Assembly: GCF_947500125.1 (NCBI RefSeq)
Contig: NZ_CANMRA010000003.1
Coordinates: 62,001 to 126,000, forward strand
Source of the DNA: an uncultured Kocuria sp.
GTDB lineage: Bacteria; Actinomycetota; Actinomycetes; Actinomycetales; Micrococcaceae
DNA length: 64,000 bases
Reading direction: 5' to 3'
This document shows, piece by piece, positions 36,425 through 45,917 of the stretch. Both the position numbers and the translations under genes were made by a program. The notes under the pieces were generated by a model. That model had not been told where the DNA came from. It was given only the letters and a program-made list of their open reading frames with translations, and did not search any database. How positions within the stretch are numbered: the stretch's first letter is position 1; every line of letters begins with the position of its first letter.

Positions 36425-37506
36425 CACGCGGTCTCCGGCAGGTCCTCGCCGAGCCAGTGCGCGATGAGCGCGTGCGCGATGGAGACCCGCCCGGGGAGGG
36501 TCACCGACCCGGTGCGTGCCGCCTCCCGCAGCTGCGCCCGCGTGAACCAGCGCAGCTCCAGGATCTCCTGGCCGTCCGGGACGGCCGAGCCGGAGTGCAC
36601 CACGGCCCGGCAGCCGAGCATCAGGGAGCGCGGGAACGGCCAGGGCTGGGAGCCCAGGTACTGCACGTCCCCCACGGTCAGGCCCGCCTCCTCGGCGACC
36701 TCGCGGACCACGGCCTGCTCCAGGGACTCCCCCGGCTCCACGAACCCGGCGAGGGTCGAGAACCGGTCGCCCTTCCAGAGCGCCGAGCGGCCCAGCAGCA
36801 GTCGTTCCCGCGCCGGATCGGGATGGCCGTCGCTCACCGCCACGATGATCGCGGGGTCGGTGCGCGGGAAGTGCAGGGAGTCGTCGTTGCGGCACTGCCG
36901 GGCCCATCCGGAGCGGATCACCTCGGTGGGCTCCCCGCACTGCGGGCACCGGGGGTGGTCCCGGTGCCACAGGCCCACGGACTGGGCGGTGACGAGCAGC
37001 GAGGTGTCCTCGGCCGGGAGCACCGGACCCAGCTCGCGCAGACCGGCCCAGCGCAGCTCCTCCTCGCCCCGGGCCGCGGCGAACGCGGTCACGGCCGCCA
37101 CGAGGGGCTCGGGCACCGCGAAGGGCTCCGCCGCGGCGTCCTCTCCCCCCGGCTCGGGGGCGGCGACGGCCCGCAGCAGGACCCGGGGGCCGCGGGCTCC
37201 GTCGGCACCGGGCAGCCGGCCCAGGTAGACCTCCGGCCGGCGGGGGTCGTGGGGCACGGCCGGGAGCTCCGCCGCGGGCACCAGGAGGAGGGCGTCGCCG
37301 GCCACGGGGGCGAGCCCGCCGGCGAGCACGAGCACGAGCGTGGCGGGGTCCTGCGCGGCGAGCACGCGCACGTCCTGGAGCTCACGGTCGACGGCGTCGC
37401 GGTCGAAGGCCGTCGCCGCGAACGGCAGGCGGGCCGGCGCGAGACGCTCGGGGGCGGGCACGGGGCGGGAGCCGGGGACGGGCTCGGGAAGGCTGGAGGC
37501 GGGCAC
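36421..37506 (-). CDS. nudC: NAD+ diphosphatase NudC
   Basis: A 361-aa Nudix hydrolase that splits NAD(H) to NMN(H) and AMP and can decap NAD-RNA. A zinc-ribbon segment CPQCGEPTEV...RQC holds three Cys, with the fourth position not Cys. FPRTDPAIIV, the Nudix box GFVEPGESLEQAVVREVAEEAGL (G-x5-E-x7-REVxEExGL) and the SQPWPFPRSLM motif, specific for NudC, follow. N-terminal residues 1-130 form the less conserved first domain. It is translationally coupled to the UvrD2-type gene, as in Rv3199c-Rv3198c. Confidence 0.94.
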   Translation of the reverse strand: MPASSLPEPVPGSRPVPAPERLAPARLPFAATAFDRDAVDRELQDVRVLAAQDPATLVLVLAGGLAPVAGDALLLVPAAELPAVPHDPRRPEVYLGRLPGADGARGPRVLLRAVAAPEPGGEDAAAEPFAVPEPLVAAVTAFAAARGEEELRWAGLRELGPVLPAEDTSLLVTAQSVGLWHRDHPRCPQCGEPTEVIRSGWARQCRNDDSLHFPRTDPAIIVAVSDGHPDPARERLLLGRSALWKGDRFSTLAGFVEPGESLEQAVVREVAEEAGLTVGDVQYLGSQPWPFPRSLMLGCRAVVHSGSAVPDGQEILELRWFTRAQLREAARTGSVTLPGRVSIAHALIAHWLGEDLPETAW

Positions 37507-37591
37507 GACTCCACTGTAGCGACCCGGCCGCGCCCCGGGCCCGGCAGGGTGGGGACGGGGACGACCGCCGTGCTCACCGGCGGGCCTCTTG

Positions 37592-37597
37592 TAGGGT
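37592..37597 (+). promoter_or_regulatory. -10 box of the phosphotransferase gene, apparently leaderless
   Basis: TAGGGT ends 7 bases before a GTG at 37605, so transcription probably starts on the start codon. An alternative GTG at 37596 would overlap the -10 box, which argues for 37605 as the true start. Confidence 0.5.
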
Positions 37598-37604
37598 GGA
37601 CGCC

Positions 37605-38780
37605 GTGAGCACGTCCCTCGAGCACCTGGCCGCCGTCGCCGCCGCAGGCGTCCCCGGACTCGCGCCCGTGGCGGTGGGGCCCTCCCCCGACGACGACGCC
37701 GACTTCCGGTCCGCCGTGGTCGTCGACGCCGCCGGCCGGCACTGGCGGGTGCGGTCCCCGCTGAGCCCCGAGGCGAGCGTGCGCCTGGAGACCGAGCACC
37801 TCGTGCTGCGCTCCTTCACCCCCGCCGTCCGGTCCCGTCTCCCGTTCCTGGTCCCCACCGCCGCGGGCTCCGTGGCCCACGGGGACCTGCACGCCTTCGT
37901 GCACTCCCACATCGAGGGCGCCCCGCTGGACATCGACGCGCTCGCCCGCATGGCCGCGGAGCCGGACCCGGAGCACCACCGGCACGTGCCGAGCGCCGAA
38001 CCGCCCCCCACGCTCGCCGTGCAGCTCGGACGGCTGCTGGCCGCGATCCACGCGCTGCCGCCGGCCCTGGTCCTGGACGCCGATCTGCCCGGCTACACCG
38101 CCGAGCAGTGCCGGCTGCGGCGGCTCACCGAGCTGCGCCGCGCCGCCGACACGCAGCGCGTGCCGGCCGCGCTGCTGGACCGGTGGGAGCGGGTCCTGGA
38201 GGACCGCGCCGTGTGGCGGTTCCAGCCGCGCGTGGTCCACGGCGACCTGCAGGAGGACGACCTCGTGATCTCCTGCGGGCGGGTGCGCGGGGTGACCGGG
38301 TGGACCGATCTGCACGTGGGCGACCCCGCCGAGGACTTCGCGTGGCTCTTCGCGGCGCGCGATGCGCGCCTCGCCGACGGAGTGCTCGAGGCCTACGCCG
38401 CGGCCTGCCGCCGCACGTCCTTCCAGGCGCCCGACCGGGAACCGGACCGGCACCTGCTGGACCGGGCCCGGCTGGACGCGGAGCTGGCCCTCGCGCAGTG
38501 GCTGGTGCGCGGGGTGGACCGCGGCGCCCCGGACCTGGTCGCCGACGCGGAGCAGATGCTCGCCACGCTCGAGCAGGACGTCGCCCGGCGCCCCGAGCCG
38601 GCACCGGGTGCGGCCGCGCCGGGAACCGCGCCGGAGACCGCGCCTGCGGCCCCGGTGCAGGACGACGCCCCCGAGGATCCGGCCCCGGACCGCGGCCCCG
38701 AGGACACCGCCCCGGCCGGCGCGCCCGGGGCCCCCTCTTGCCGGACGCCGCCGGCAGGACCCGACGGCAGGCCCGACTAG
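37605..38780 (+). CDS. APH-type phosphotransferase
   Basis: A 391-aa protein of the aminoglycoside phosphotransferase/choline kinase fold, of unknown substrate. The N-lobe has HWRVRSPLSPEA in the Lys-loop area. The C-lobe has the Brenner-like VVHGDLQEDDLVI (HGD catalytic loop; the usual HxDxxxxN Asn position is Asp) and GWTDLHVGDPAEDFAWLF for the DxD metal site. The final 70 residues are a Pro/Ala/Asp-rich disordered tail. It is often found beside adnAB in actinobacteria. Its stop overlaps that of adnB by 4 bases. Confidence 0.82.
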   Translation: MSTSLEHLAAVAAAGVPGLAPVAVGPSPDDDADFRSAVVVDAAGRHWRVRSPLSPEASVRLETEHLVLRSFTPAVRSRLPFLVPTAAGSVAHGDLHAFVHSHIEGAPLDIDALARMAAEPDPEHHRHVPSAEPPPTLAVQLGRLLAAIHALPPALVLDADLPGYTAEQCRLRRLTELRRAADTQRVPAALLDRWERVLEDRAVWRFQPRVVHGDLQEDDLVISCGRVRGVTGWTDLHVGDPAEDFAWLFAARDARLADGVLEAYAAACRRTSFQAPDREPDRHLLDRARLDAELALAQWLVRGVDRGAPDLVADAEQMLATLEQDVARRPEPAPGAAAPGTAPETAPAAPVQDDAPEDPAPDRGPEDTAPAGAPGAPSCRTPPAGPDGRPD

Positions 38781-41700
38781 GGGCGCAGCACCACGTCGTA
38801 GGCCTCCCGGACCACCGCCTCGAGCTCCTCGGCCCCGGAGAGGTCGTGCGGGCGGACCACCCGGTCCTCGGCCACGTAGTAGAAGGCGGCGGTGACGTCC
38901 TCGATCGGGACGGCCCGCAGCCGGGACCACGCGAGCCGGTACACGGCCAGCTGCGCCGAGCGCTCCCGCAGCTCCCGCCCGGAAGGCGCCCGCCCCGTCT
39001 TCCAGTCGACCAGCTCCCACGTGCCGTCGCCGTTGCGGAAGACGGCGTCCACCCGGCCCCGGACGGTGATCCCGGCGATCGGGGTCTCGAGGGGGAACTC
39101 CACCGCGAACGGCTGGCGGTCCGCCCACGGGCTCGACCGGAACGTCGCGGCGAGCCCGGGGAGGTCGTAGGCCGCGTCGACGTAGTCGTCGGCGGTTCCG
39201 GGCAGCTCCCCGACGTCGAAGATCGCCGAGCTGCCGTAGTACTGCTCGATCCAGGCGTGGAACGTGGTGCCCCGCCGTGCCGCGGTGCCGGGCCGGCGCG
39301 GCATGGGCCGGCGCAGGCCCGACACGACCTCGAGCGGGTCGCGCGCGAGCGCCACGAGGGTCGACGCCGAGACGTGGGACGGCATGGGGACGGTCCGCTC
39401 CGTCCGGCCGTCCTCGTGCCGCGCCAGCAGGATCTTCGCCTCCTCGGACCACCGGCGGGGGTCGGGCGTCAGCCCGTCCCGCTCCGCGACGCCGAGCAGG
39501 TCCTCGACGTCGAGGTCGGCGGTGTCCTCGAACCCGCGCTCCCGCACCGCGCGGGCGGCCCGCTCGAGCACGGCCCGGCGGCCGAGGTGAGGGGGCGGGC
39601 TCACGCGCACGGCGCTCTGCCCGCTCTCGTCCGTCACGGTCTCGGTGACCTCCGGACCCTCCAGGGGGTCGTACGGCCACGGCGCGCTCAGCACGGTCGC
39701 CGCGGCCGGGTTGCGCGCCCCCTCCGGCACCTCGGCCCAGGGACCGAGGCGGACGGGCGGCTCGGGACCCTCGGTCAGCGGCGCCAGTTCCGCGACGAAC
39801 GCCGAGGGCCCCTGGCTCTTCGCGGCCGTGCCCCGGAACGCGGTGCAGGACAGCTCCAGGACCTCCCGGGCCCGGGTCACGGCCACGTAGGCGAGGCGGC
39901 GCTCCTCGTCCTCGGCGTGCTGGGCGGCGAGCTCCAGGTACTCCGCGTGGGACTCCTCGAGGGCCTTGAGGTCGGTCGTGTCCACGGCCCACTGCGGCAG
40001 GAACCGGGCGTCACCGCGCAGCGGCCAGGCCAGGGTGCCGGTGTCGAGGGTCCAGCGGGAGGGCTTGTCGGTCGGGAAGTTCCCCGCGTTGAGGCCCGGG
40101 ACGTAGACGTGGTCCCACTCGAGGCCCTTGGAGGCGTGGACCGTGACGAGCTGCACGGCGTCGTGCCGCGTGCGGTCGGGGCCGGGCTCGAGCCCGTTCT
40201 CCTCCGCGAGCGTGACGTCGAGCCACGCGAGGAAGGCCGAGACGTCGCTCGTCGCGGAGGACGCGGTGAAGGACTGCGCGGCCTCGTGGAAGGCGTCCAG
40301 GTTGCGCCGCGCCTGGTGGACGGACCGGTGGGGGTGCGCGGCCACCTCGACGTCGAGCCCGAGGACCGTCTCGATCTCGTGGAGCAGGCTCGGCAGGTCG
40401 TCGGAGAGGTAGGAGCGCAGGTGGTCCAGCTCGGCCCGCAGCCTGGTCAGGCGCTCCCGCGCGGTCCCGGACAGGGTGCGGGCGTGCGCGGCGGACCAGC
40501 CGGGCCGTGGGAGGGTCTCCAGGGCCTCGATCAGTGACGCGTGGTCGGAGAGATCGGGCTCGACGAGGGCGTCCTCCTGGGCCTCCTCCTCGGTCACCGG
40601 GCTCTCGAGGTCCTCGGCCCGGCCGGCCTGCGCGGCCTCCGTGCGGCGGCGTTCCAGGTGGGACGCCCAGTCGGCGAGGGCCATGAGATCCCGGGTCCCG
40701 ATCCGCCAGCGGGCGCCCGCGAGCAGACGCACGAGGGCGTCCGAGCGGCCGGGGTCGTCCAGCACCCGGAGGGTCGCGACGACGTCGGAGACCTCGGGGG
40801 TGCTGAGCAGACCGCCCAGTCCCACGACCTCGTAGGGGATCCCCCGGGCGGCGAGCTCCCGCCGCACGGGCTCGATCTGGGAGCGCTTGCGGCAGAGCAC
40901 CGCCATGGTGGGCATCTCCTCCTCCGGCTCGCCGCGGTGCTTCTCCCGGCGGGCCCGGACCCGCTCCGCGAGCGCGACGGCCTCCTCGACGTCGGTCGCC
41001 CACCGGCTGATCCGCACCCGGCCGGTGCCCGCGCCGGGCCGCGGGGTGAGCTCGGGGACGGAGAGGGAGGACCGGCTGCGCGCCCACTCGGGCAGGGTCC
41101 GCAGGGGCGCGGCGATGGTGTTGGCGACGTCGAGGATGCTCGCGTCGTTGCGCCACGCCGTGGTGAGGAAGCTGGGCTCCCCGTCCTGGCCGGGCGCGAC
41201 CGGGAAGGAGTCGTAGAAGCCGAACAGCTGCCCGGAGGAGGCCCCTCGGAAGCCGTAGATCGACTGCTGGGGGTCGCCCACGGCCATCACGGAGTGACCG
41301 TGCCCGAAGAGGGCGGCGAAGAGCCGCAGCTGCGCGTGCGAGGTGTCCTGGAACTCGTCGAGCAGCACCACCCGGTGTCGTTCCCGTTCGGTCCGGCGGG
41401 CGGCCGTGTCCTGCTCCGCCAGCCGGGCCGCGGCGGAGAGGAGGTCGCCGAAGTCCATGGCCTGGGCCTCGTGCTTGCGCCGGGAGAAGTCGGCCACGAG
41501 CTCGGCGAGGACCCACGCGGTGCGCTGGTTGTCCTCGACCTTCTTCAGCTGCGCGCCCAGGGTCTTCTTCCGGCGCCCCGGGGGTGTGGTGGCCAGCGCG
41601 CCGAGCAGCTGGGACGCGAAGCGCTCCACGTCCGCCGGGTCCACGAGGTGCTCCGCGCACGCCGAGGCGAGGTCGAGGACCGCCCCGACCATGGTCGACT

Positions 41701-42265
41701 TCGCGGGCATGGTCTCGAGCAGCTCCCCGGTCCAGGCCTCCACGGTCTGCGCGGCGAGCTGCCACGTGCGGGCCTGGCCCAGCAGCGTGGTGTCCGGCTC
41801 GATCCCGATCCGCAGCCCGTAGTTGCGCACGAGCGTGTTGGCGTAGGAGTGGTAGGTGCTGACGGTGGGGTCTTGGGGCGCGGCCGGGAGGTCGTCCTCC
41901 TCGCCGCCGGCGGGCGTGACGAGCCCCTGGGCGCGCAGCCGGGCGAGCCGGGAGCGCATGCGCTCCCCCAGTTCGCCGGCGGCCTTGCGGGTGAACGTCA
42001 CGCCGAGCACCTGGTCCGGGGCGACGACGCCGTTGGCCACGAGCCAGACCACGCGGTCGACCATGGTGGCGGTCTTGCCCGAGCCCGCGCCCGCGACGAC
42101 CAGCCGGGGGGTGAGCGGGGCGGAGATCACCGCGGACTGCTGGGCCGTGGGCCGGTTGCCGCCGAGCAGGTCGGCGAGCTCCTCGGGGCTGTACCGGGGC
42201 TCGACGCCGCCGTAGGGGTGCTCGGCCGTCTCCGGCGGGGTGCCGTCGGCGGGGGTGCCGGTCAT
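38777..42265 (-). CDS. adnB: AdnB: helicase-nuclease subunit
   Basis: A 1162-aa UvrD-like helicase with a C-terminal RecB-family nuclease, the lead motor of the AdnAB complex that resects double-strand breaks (Rv3201c). Motif I AGAGSGKTATMVDR is intact, motif II is LLDEFQDTSHAQ, motif III GDPQQSIYGFRGA, motif V TVHASKGLEWDHV and motif VI AYVAVTRAREVL. The nuclease site (about 1040-1090) has FHAWIEQYY, GRVDAVFRNGD and ELVDWKTGRAP. It lies 50 bases after adnA on the same strand. Complete and of normal length. Confidence 0.95.
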   Translation of the reverse strand: MTGTPADGTPPETAEHPYGGVEPRYSPEELADLLGGNRPTAQQSAVISAPLTPRLVVAGAGSGKTATMVDRVVWLVANGVVAPDQVLGVTFTRKAAGELGERMRSRLARLRAQGLVTPAGGEEDDLPAAPQDPTVSTYHSYANTLVRNYGLRIGIEPDTTLLGQARTWQLAAQTVEAWTGELLETMPAKSTMVGAVLDLASACAEHLVDPADVERFASQLLGALATTPPGRRKKTLGAQLKKVEDNQRTAWVLAELVADFSRRKHEAQAMDFGDLLSAAARLAEQDTAARRTERERHRVVLLDEFQDTSHAQLRLFAALFGHGHSVMAVGDPQQSIYGFRGASSGQLFGFYDSFPVAPGQDGEPSFLTTAWRNDASILDVANTIAAPLRTLPEWARSRSSLSVPELTPRPGAGTGRVRISRWATDVEEAVALAERVRARREKHRGEPEEEMPTMAVLCRKRSQIEPVRRELAARGIPYEVVGLGGLLSTPEVSDVVATLRVLDDPGRSDALVRLLAGARWRIGTRDLMALADWASHLERRRTEAAQAGRAEDLESPVTEEEAQEDALVEPDLSDHASLIEALETLPRPGWSAAHARTLSGTARERLTRLRAELDHLRSYLSDDLPSLLHEIETVLGLDVEVAAHPHRSVHQARRNLDAFHEAAQSFTASSATSDVSAFLAWLDVTLAEENGLEPGPDRTRHDAVQLVTVHASKGLEWDHVYVPGLNAGNFPTDKPSRWTLDTGTLAWPLRGDARFLPQWAVDTTDLKALEESHAEYLELAAQHAEDEERRLAYVAVTRAREVLELSCTAFRGTAAKSQGPSAFVAELAPLTEGPEPPVRLGPWAEVPEGARNPAAATVLSAPWPYDPLEGPEVTETVTDESGQSAVRVSPPPHLGRRAVLERAARAVRERGFEDTADLDVEDLLGVAERDGLTPDPRRWSEEAKILLARHEDGRTERTVPMPSHVSASTLVALARDPLEVVSGLRRPMPRRPGTAARRGTTFHAWIEQYYGSSAIFDVGELPGTADDYVDAAYDLPGLAATFRSSPWADRQPFAVEFPLETPIAGITVRGRVDAVFRNGDGTWELVDWKTGRAPSGRELRERSAQLAVYRLAWSRLRAVPIEDVTAAFYYVAEDRVVRPHDLSGAEELEAVVREAYDVVLRP

Positions 42266-42315
42266 GGGCGCTGTCGTCTCCTGCTGTCGGGGTGGGATGG
42301 GGCCGGGGTCCGTCC

Positions 42316-45300
42316 TCACGGTTCGCTCACCTGCCGCCCCTCGGCGCACAGCGGGCAGATCTGCGGCAGCTTGCACCCGTGACCGTTGAAGGCGCCCTCG
42401 GCCTGGTCGTGGCGGGCGGTGAACCGTTCCCCGGCCACGAGCTCCGCGGCCCGGGTGATCAGCTCCCGCGCCCATGTGGCGTCCGGGTCGAGGGGGTCCT
42501 GCTGCTGCACGGACGGGGACTTGGCCCGGGTGCCGAGCTGGACGAGCAGGGCGCCGCCGGAGAGCTCCGTCACGGTGCCGCCGGGCAGCTCCAGGACGGT
42601 CTCGTCCGCACCGGCGACCATGGCCGAGCCCGCCCCCGCCGTCAGCGCCACCTGGTAGGCCGCCAGCTGCGGGTGCTCGGCGATCTTCGCCCCGGCCGGC
42701 TGGTTCCGTCCGGTCTTGAGGTCGACGACGACGTAGCGGCCCTGCTCGTCGAGCTCGAGGCGGTCCACGCGGCCCCGGAGCAGGGCGTCGCGCGCCCGCC
42801 CCTGGACGAGCACGCTGAACGCGCCCTCCACGGAGGCCAGCCGGCGGCCGTGCTTGCCGCGGGCGTCCAGCACGTACTGGGCGAACTTGCGCAGCATCTG
42901 CCGGGCCCGTTCGAGCTGGACCGCCGACTCCCAGGTGTCCGGCAGCCCCAGCGTGGGCCAGCGGCGCTCGAGCTCGGCGACGAGCTCGGCGCCCGGCGCC
43001 TCCGGCAGCTCCTCGGCGATGGCGTGCACGAGCGAGCCGAGGCTGCGGCTGAGGTCGGTGGCGGCCTCGGCCCGCGAGGCCGCCACGAACCAGTCGAGCG
43101 GAGACCGGTGGATGGTCTCGATCCGGGACGGGGAGACGGGCACGGGGACCCCGTCGTCGAAGACGGGCGCCGTGCTGGAGAGCTCCGCCGCGCCCCACCA
43201 GGTGTCGGGGTGGGCGCCGGGCACCGGTCGCGGGGAGGCGGCGATGCGGTGGAGCAGCCGGGCGGCGGCCTCGGAGCGCACCGGGTCCTCCTCGTGCAGC
43301 TGGACCCACTGCCGCAGCTCGGCCACGAGGGCGCGCAGCGTCATGGGCCGCGGGGCGTCCACCACGGCTCGGGCGCCGTCCCCGGGCCGGGAGCCCGGGG
43401 GGTCGACGAGGTCCAGGAACTCCGAGGGCTGCTCGTCCTCGCCGGCGGCCGCCGTGACCACGAGCGTCCCGCAGCTGCGGGAGACCGCGGCGGAGAAGGA
43501 GCGCAGCTCGTCGTGGCGGACCTCGCGCATCCGGGTCACCGGGGTGACCCGTGCGGCCTGCTCGACGCCGAGGTCGAGCGCGTCCGTGAGCAGGTCCGCG
43601 CCCAGCAGCTGCCCGCGCAGGCGGGTGTTGGGCCACACGCCCTCCTGCACGCCGGCGACGAAGACCACCGGCCACTGCCGGCCCGCGGCCGTGGCCGGCG
43701 TCATGATCTCGACCGTCTCGTCGGTCGGGGCGCGGGCGGCCAGGGTGTCCATGGGCAGGTCCTGGTTGTCGACGTAGTCCAGGAACTGTGCGGGGCTCGC
43801 GCCGGGCAGGTGGTCGACGTAGCGCTCGGCCGACTCGAACAGGCCCACCACGGCGTCGAGGTCGCGGTCGGCCCGCTCCCCCGCGGGGCCGCCCTCCAGC
43901 GCGCGCCGACGCCAGGACTCGGCGACCCCGGCCGCCTCCCACAGCGCCCACAGGACGGTCTCGGCCGTGGCGCCCTCCTCCCGGAGGGCGCGGGTGCCGG
44001 CCGTGAGCATCCGGGCGATCCTGCGGGCCGGCACGGAGCGCACCCCGGCGGCGTCGAGCGCCCCGGGGGCCACGAGGGCCTCCACGAGCAGGTCGTCGCT
44101 GGTGCGGAGGCCGCCCGCGGCGAGCTCCTCCGCCCGGAGCCGCTGGCGCAGCCGGCGGACGTCCATCGGGGAGGCGTTGCCGATCCGGGAGCTCAGCAGG
44201 TCGACGGCGGCCTGGACGGTGAGGGCGCCGAAGTGGGCGTCCTCCTCCCCCGCCCCGGACGCCGCGGCCGCCTCGGTCACGATGCGCAGCGCGCCCAGCA
44301 GCGGGCGCACCGCCGGCTCGTCCCGGACCGGCGTCTCCGCCGCGGAGGTGCTGACGGGCACGCCGAGGGCGGAGAGCTGGCGCTCGAGGCCCTCCAGGTA
44401 GCGGCCGTTGCGCACGACCACGGCCATGTCGGCCAGCGGGACACCGTGCACGAGGTGGCGCTCGAGGACCTGGTGGGCGATCCAGCGGGCCTCGTGCAGC
44501 GGCGACGGGAGCACCACCGTGGTGACCTCCCCCGGCGCCGCGCCGCCTCCCGCGCCGTCCCGCATGCCGTGGTCCGGGGCGTCCTCCGCCGTGGCGACCT
44601 CGGCGTGCGCCGCGTCCGCGGTGTTTGCGGTGCCCGCGATGTCCTCGGGGTCCGCGGCAGGCAGGAGGCCGCGGGGGTGCCGGGCCCCGGCGACGGCGGG
44701 GATCCGCTCGGCCACGCGCCGCCACACCTCCGCGACGGCCCCGGGCATCCGCCGGCTCGTGCCCAGGGGGTGCCGGCGGAGGGGCCGGGCGGGCTCGGCG
44801 AGCCGGTCGTCGAGGGTGCGCAGCAGGTCGGGCCGGGCCCCGCGGAAGCCTTGGACCACCGTGTCCGTGCAGACCGTCATGACGGTGTCGCGTCCCCGGC
44901 ACAGCACCGCGAGCAGCCGGTGGATCGAGGGCGTCGCCTCGTGCAGGTCGTCCACGAGCACGAGGTCGAGGCGCTCCTGCTCGGCCCGCAGGAACTCCGG
45001 CTGCTCCTCGAGGACCCGTGCGGCCTCGGTCACGAGGACGGCGGGGTCGTAGGCCTCCGGCATCCGCAGCCGGCGGACGGCCAGGTACTCGGCGCGCAGC
45101 GTGGCGGCCGCGGCCCAGTCCGGACGCTCCAGGCGCCGGGCGAGGGCGCGCAGGTCGTCGGGGGCGAGGTCGTACTCGGACATCCGGTCGAACAGCTCGC
45201 GCACCTCCTGGCGGAAGCCGCGGGTCCCCAGGGCCTCCAGGAGGTCCGGCGGCCACACGACGGCGGCCCCGAACCCCGCGGCGTGTCCGGCCATGAGCTC

Positions 45301-45783
45301 GCCGATGAGCACGTCCTGCTCCGGGCCGGACAGCAGCTTGGGCCCGTGCGCGACGCCCGGGAGCAGGCCCTCGTTCTGCGCCCGCCGGAGGAGGTCGAAG
45401 GCGTAGGACTGCCAGGCCCGCACGGGCGGGGAGCTCATGGTGGCCGCGACCGCGGCCGTGAGGTCGTCCCGCAGCCGGGCGGCCGCGAGCCGGGACGGGG
45501 TGAGCACGAGCAGCCGGTCCGGGTCGAGGCCGTGGCCGATCCGGCGCGCCGCCAGCTCCACGAGCACCCGGGTCCGCCCGGTCCCCGGGCCGCCCAGCAC
45601 GAGCCGGGGCCCGCAGCCGGCCGGGAGCCCGGCGATCTCCTCCTGCTCGGGGCCCGGCCGCCACGCGGTGCGCTCCGGCGCGGAGCCGTGCGGGGGCACG
45701 AGGTTCCAGCGCACCGGACCCGCCCCGGGTGCGACGGAGCTCGTGACGGGGGTGCTGTCCTCGGAGTGCCGCATGGGTCTCAT
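42316..45783 (-). CDS. adnA: AdnA: helicase-nuclease subunit with altered P-loop
   Basis: A 1155-aa partner of AdnB (Rv3202c). The motor domain is degenerate: motif I is GGPGTGRT with Arg70 in place of the Walker A Lys, and motif II reads VLVDDLHEATP. The nuclease domain near residue 1020 is well kept (LRGRVDRLELDEQG, VVDLKTGRN). C-terminal cysteines in GCKLPQICPLC fit the Fe-S cluster of this subunit type. The complex would unwind with AdnB and cut with both nucleases. Start at the first ATG; a second ATG three codons later is equally possible. Divergent from the exonuclease gene. Confidence 0.93.
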   Translation of the reverse strand: MRPMRHSEDSTPVTSSVAPGAGPVRWNLVPPHGSAPERTAWRPGPEQEEIAGLPAGCGPRLVLGGPGTGRTRVLVELAARRIGHGLDPDRLLVLTPSRLAAARLRDDLTAAVAATMSSPPVRAWQSYAFDLLRRAQNEGLLPGVAHGPKLLSGPEQDVLIGELMAGHAAGFGAAVVWPPDLLEALGTRGFRQEVRELFDRMSEYDLAPDDLRALARRLERPDWAAAATLRAEYLAVRRLRMPEAYDPAVLVTEAARVLEEQPEFLRAEQERLDLVLVDDLHEATPSIHRLLAVLCRGRDTVMTVCTDTVVQGFRGARPDLLRTLDDRLAEPARPLRRHPLGTSRRMPGAVAEVWRRVAERIPAVAGARHPRGLLPAADPEDIAGTANTADAAHAEVATAEDAPDHGMRDGAGGGAAPGEVTTVVLPSPLHEARWIAHQVLERHLVHGVPLADMAVVVRNGRYLEGLERQLSALGVPVSTSAAETPVRDEPAVRPLLGALRIVTEAAAASGAGEEDAHFGALTVQAAVDLLSSRIGNASPMDVRRLRQRLRAEELAAGGLRTSDDLLVEALVAPGALDAAGVRSVPARRIARMLTAGTRALREEGATAETVLWALWEAAGVAESWRRRALEGGPAGERADRDLDAVVGLFESAERYVDHLPGASPAQFLDYVDNQDLPMDTLAARAPTDETVEIMTPATAAGRQWPVVFVAGVQEGVWPNTRLRGQLLGADLLTDALDLGVEQAARVTPVTRMREVRHDELRSFSAAVSRSCGTLVVTAAAGEDEQPSEFLDLVDPPGSRPGDGARAVVDAPRPMTLRALVAELRQWVQLHEEDPVRSEAAARLLHRIAASPRPVPGAHPDTWWGAAELSSTAPVFDDGVPVPVSPSRIETIHRSPLDWFVAASRAEAATDLSRSLGSLVHAIAEELPEAPGAELVAELERRWPTLGLPDTWESAVQLERARQMLRKFAQYVLDARGKHGRRLASVEGAFSVLVQGRARDALLRGRVDRLELDEQGRYVVVDLKTGRNQPAGAKIAEHPQLAAYQVALTAGAGSAMVAGADETVLELPGGTVTELSGGALLVQLGTRAKSPSVQQQDPLDPDATWARELITRAAELVAGERFTARHDQAEGAFNGHGCKLPQICPLCAEGRQVSEP

Positions 45784-45904
45784 CCCATCACGGGACTCCG
45801 ACGGTCTAAGCCCTCCGCGCCCGTGCGTTCCGGACGGCCCGCGCCCGGTCCCGGGGGACGCGGCGCCCGGGACCGGGCGTGCGTGCCGGGTCGGAGGGGG
45901 CCGG

Positions 45905-45910
45905 TACGGT
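45905..45910 (+). promoter_or_regulatory. -10 box of the exonuclease gene, apparently leaderless
   Basis: TACGGT ends 7 bases before the ATG at 45918 and no ribosome binding site at the right distance is present. Confidence 0.5.
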
Positions 45911-45917
45911 GGGAGCC

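Noticed and set aside
38777-45664. One 2295-codon frame on the minus strand that could suggest an AdnA-AdnB fusion
   Set aside because: The part upstream of the adnB ATG at 42265 lies out of frame with adnA and is an Arg/Gly/Ala-rich shadow. adnA has its own stop at 42316.
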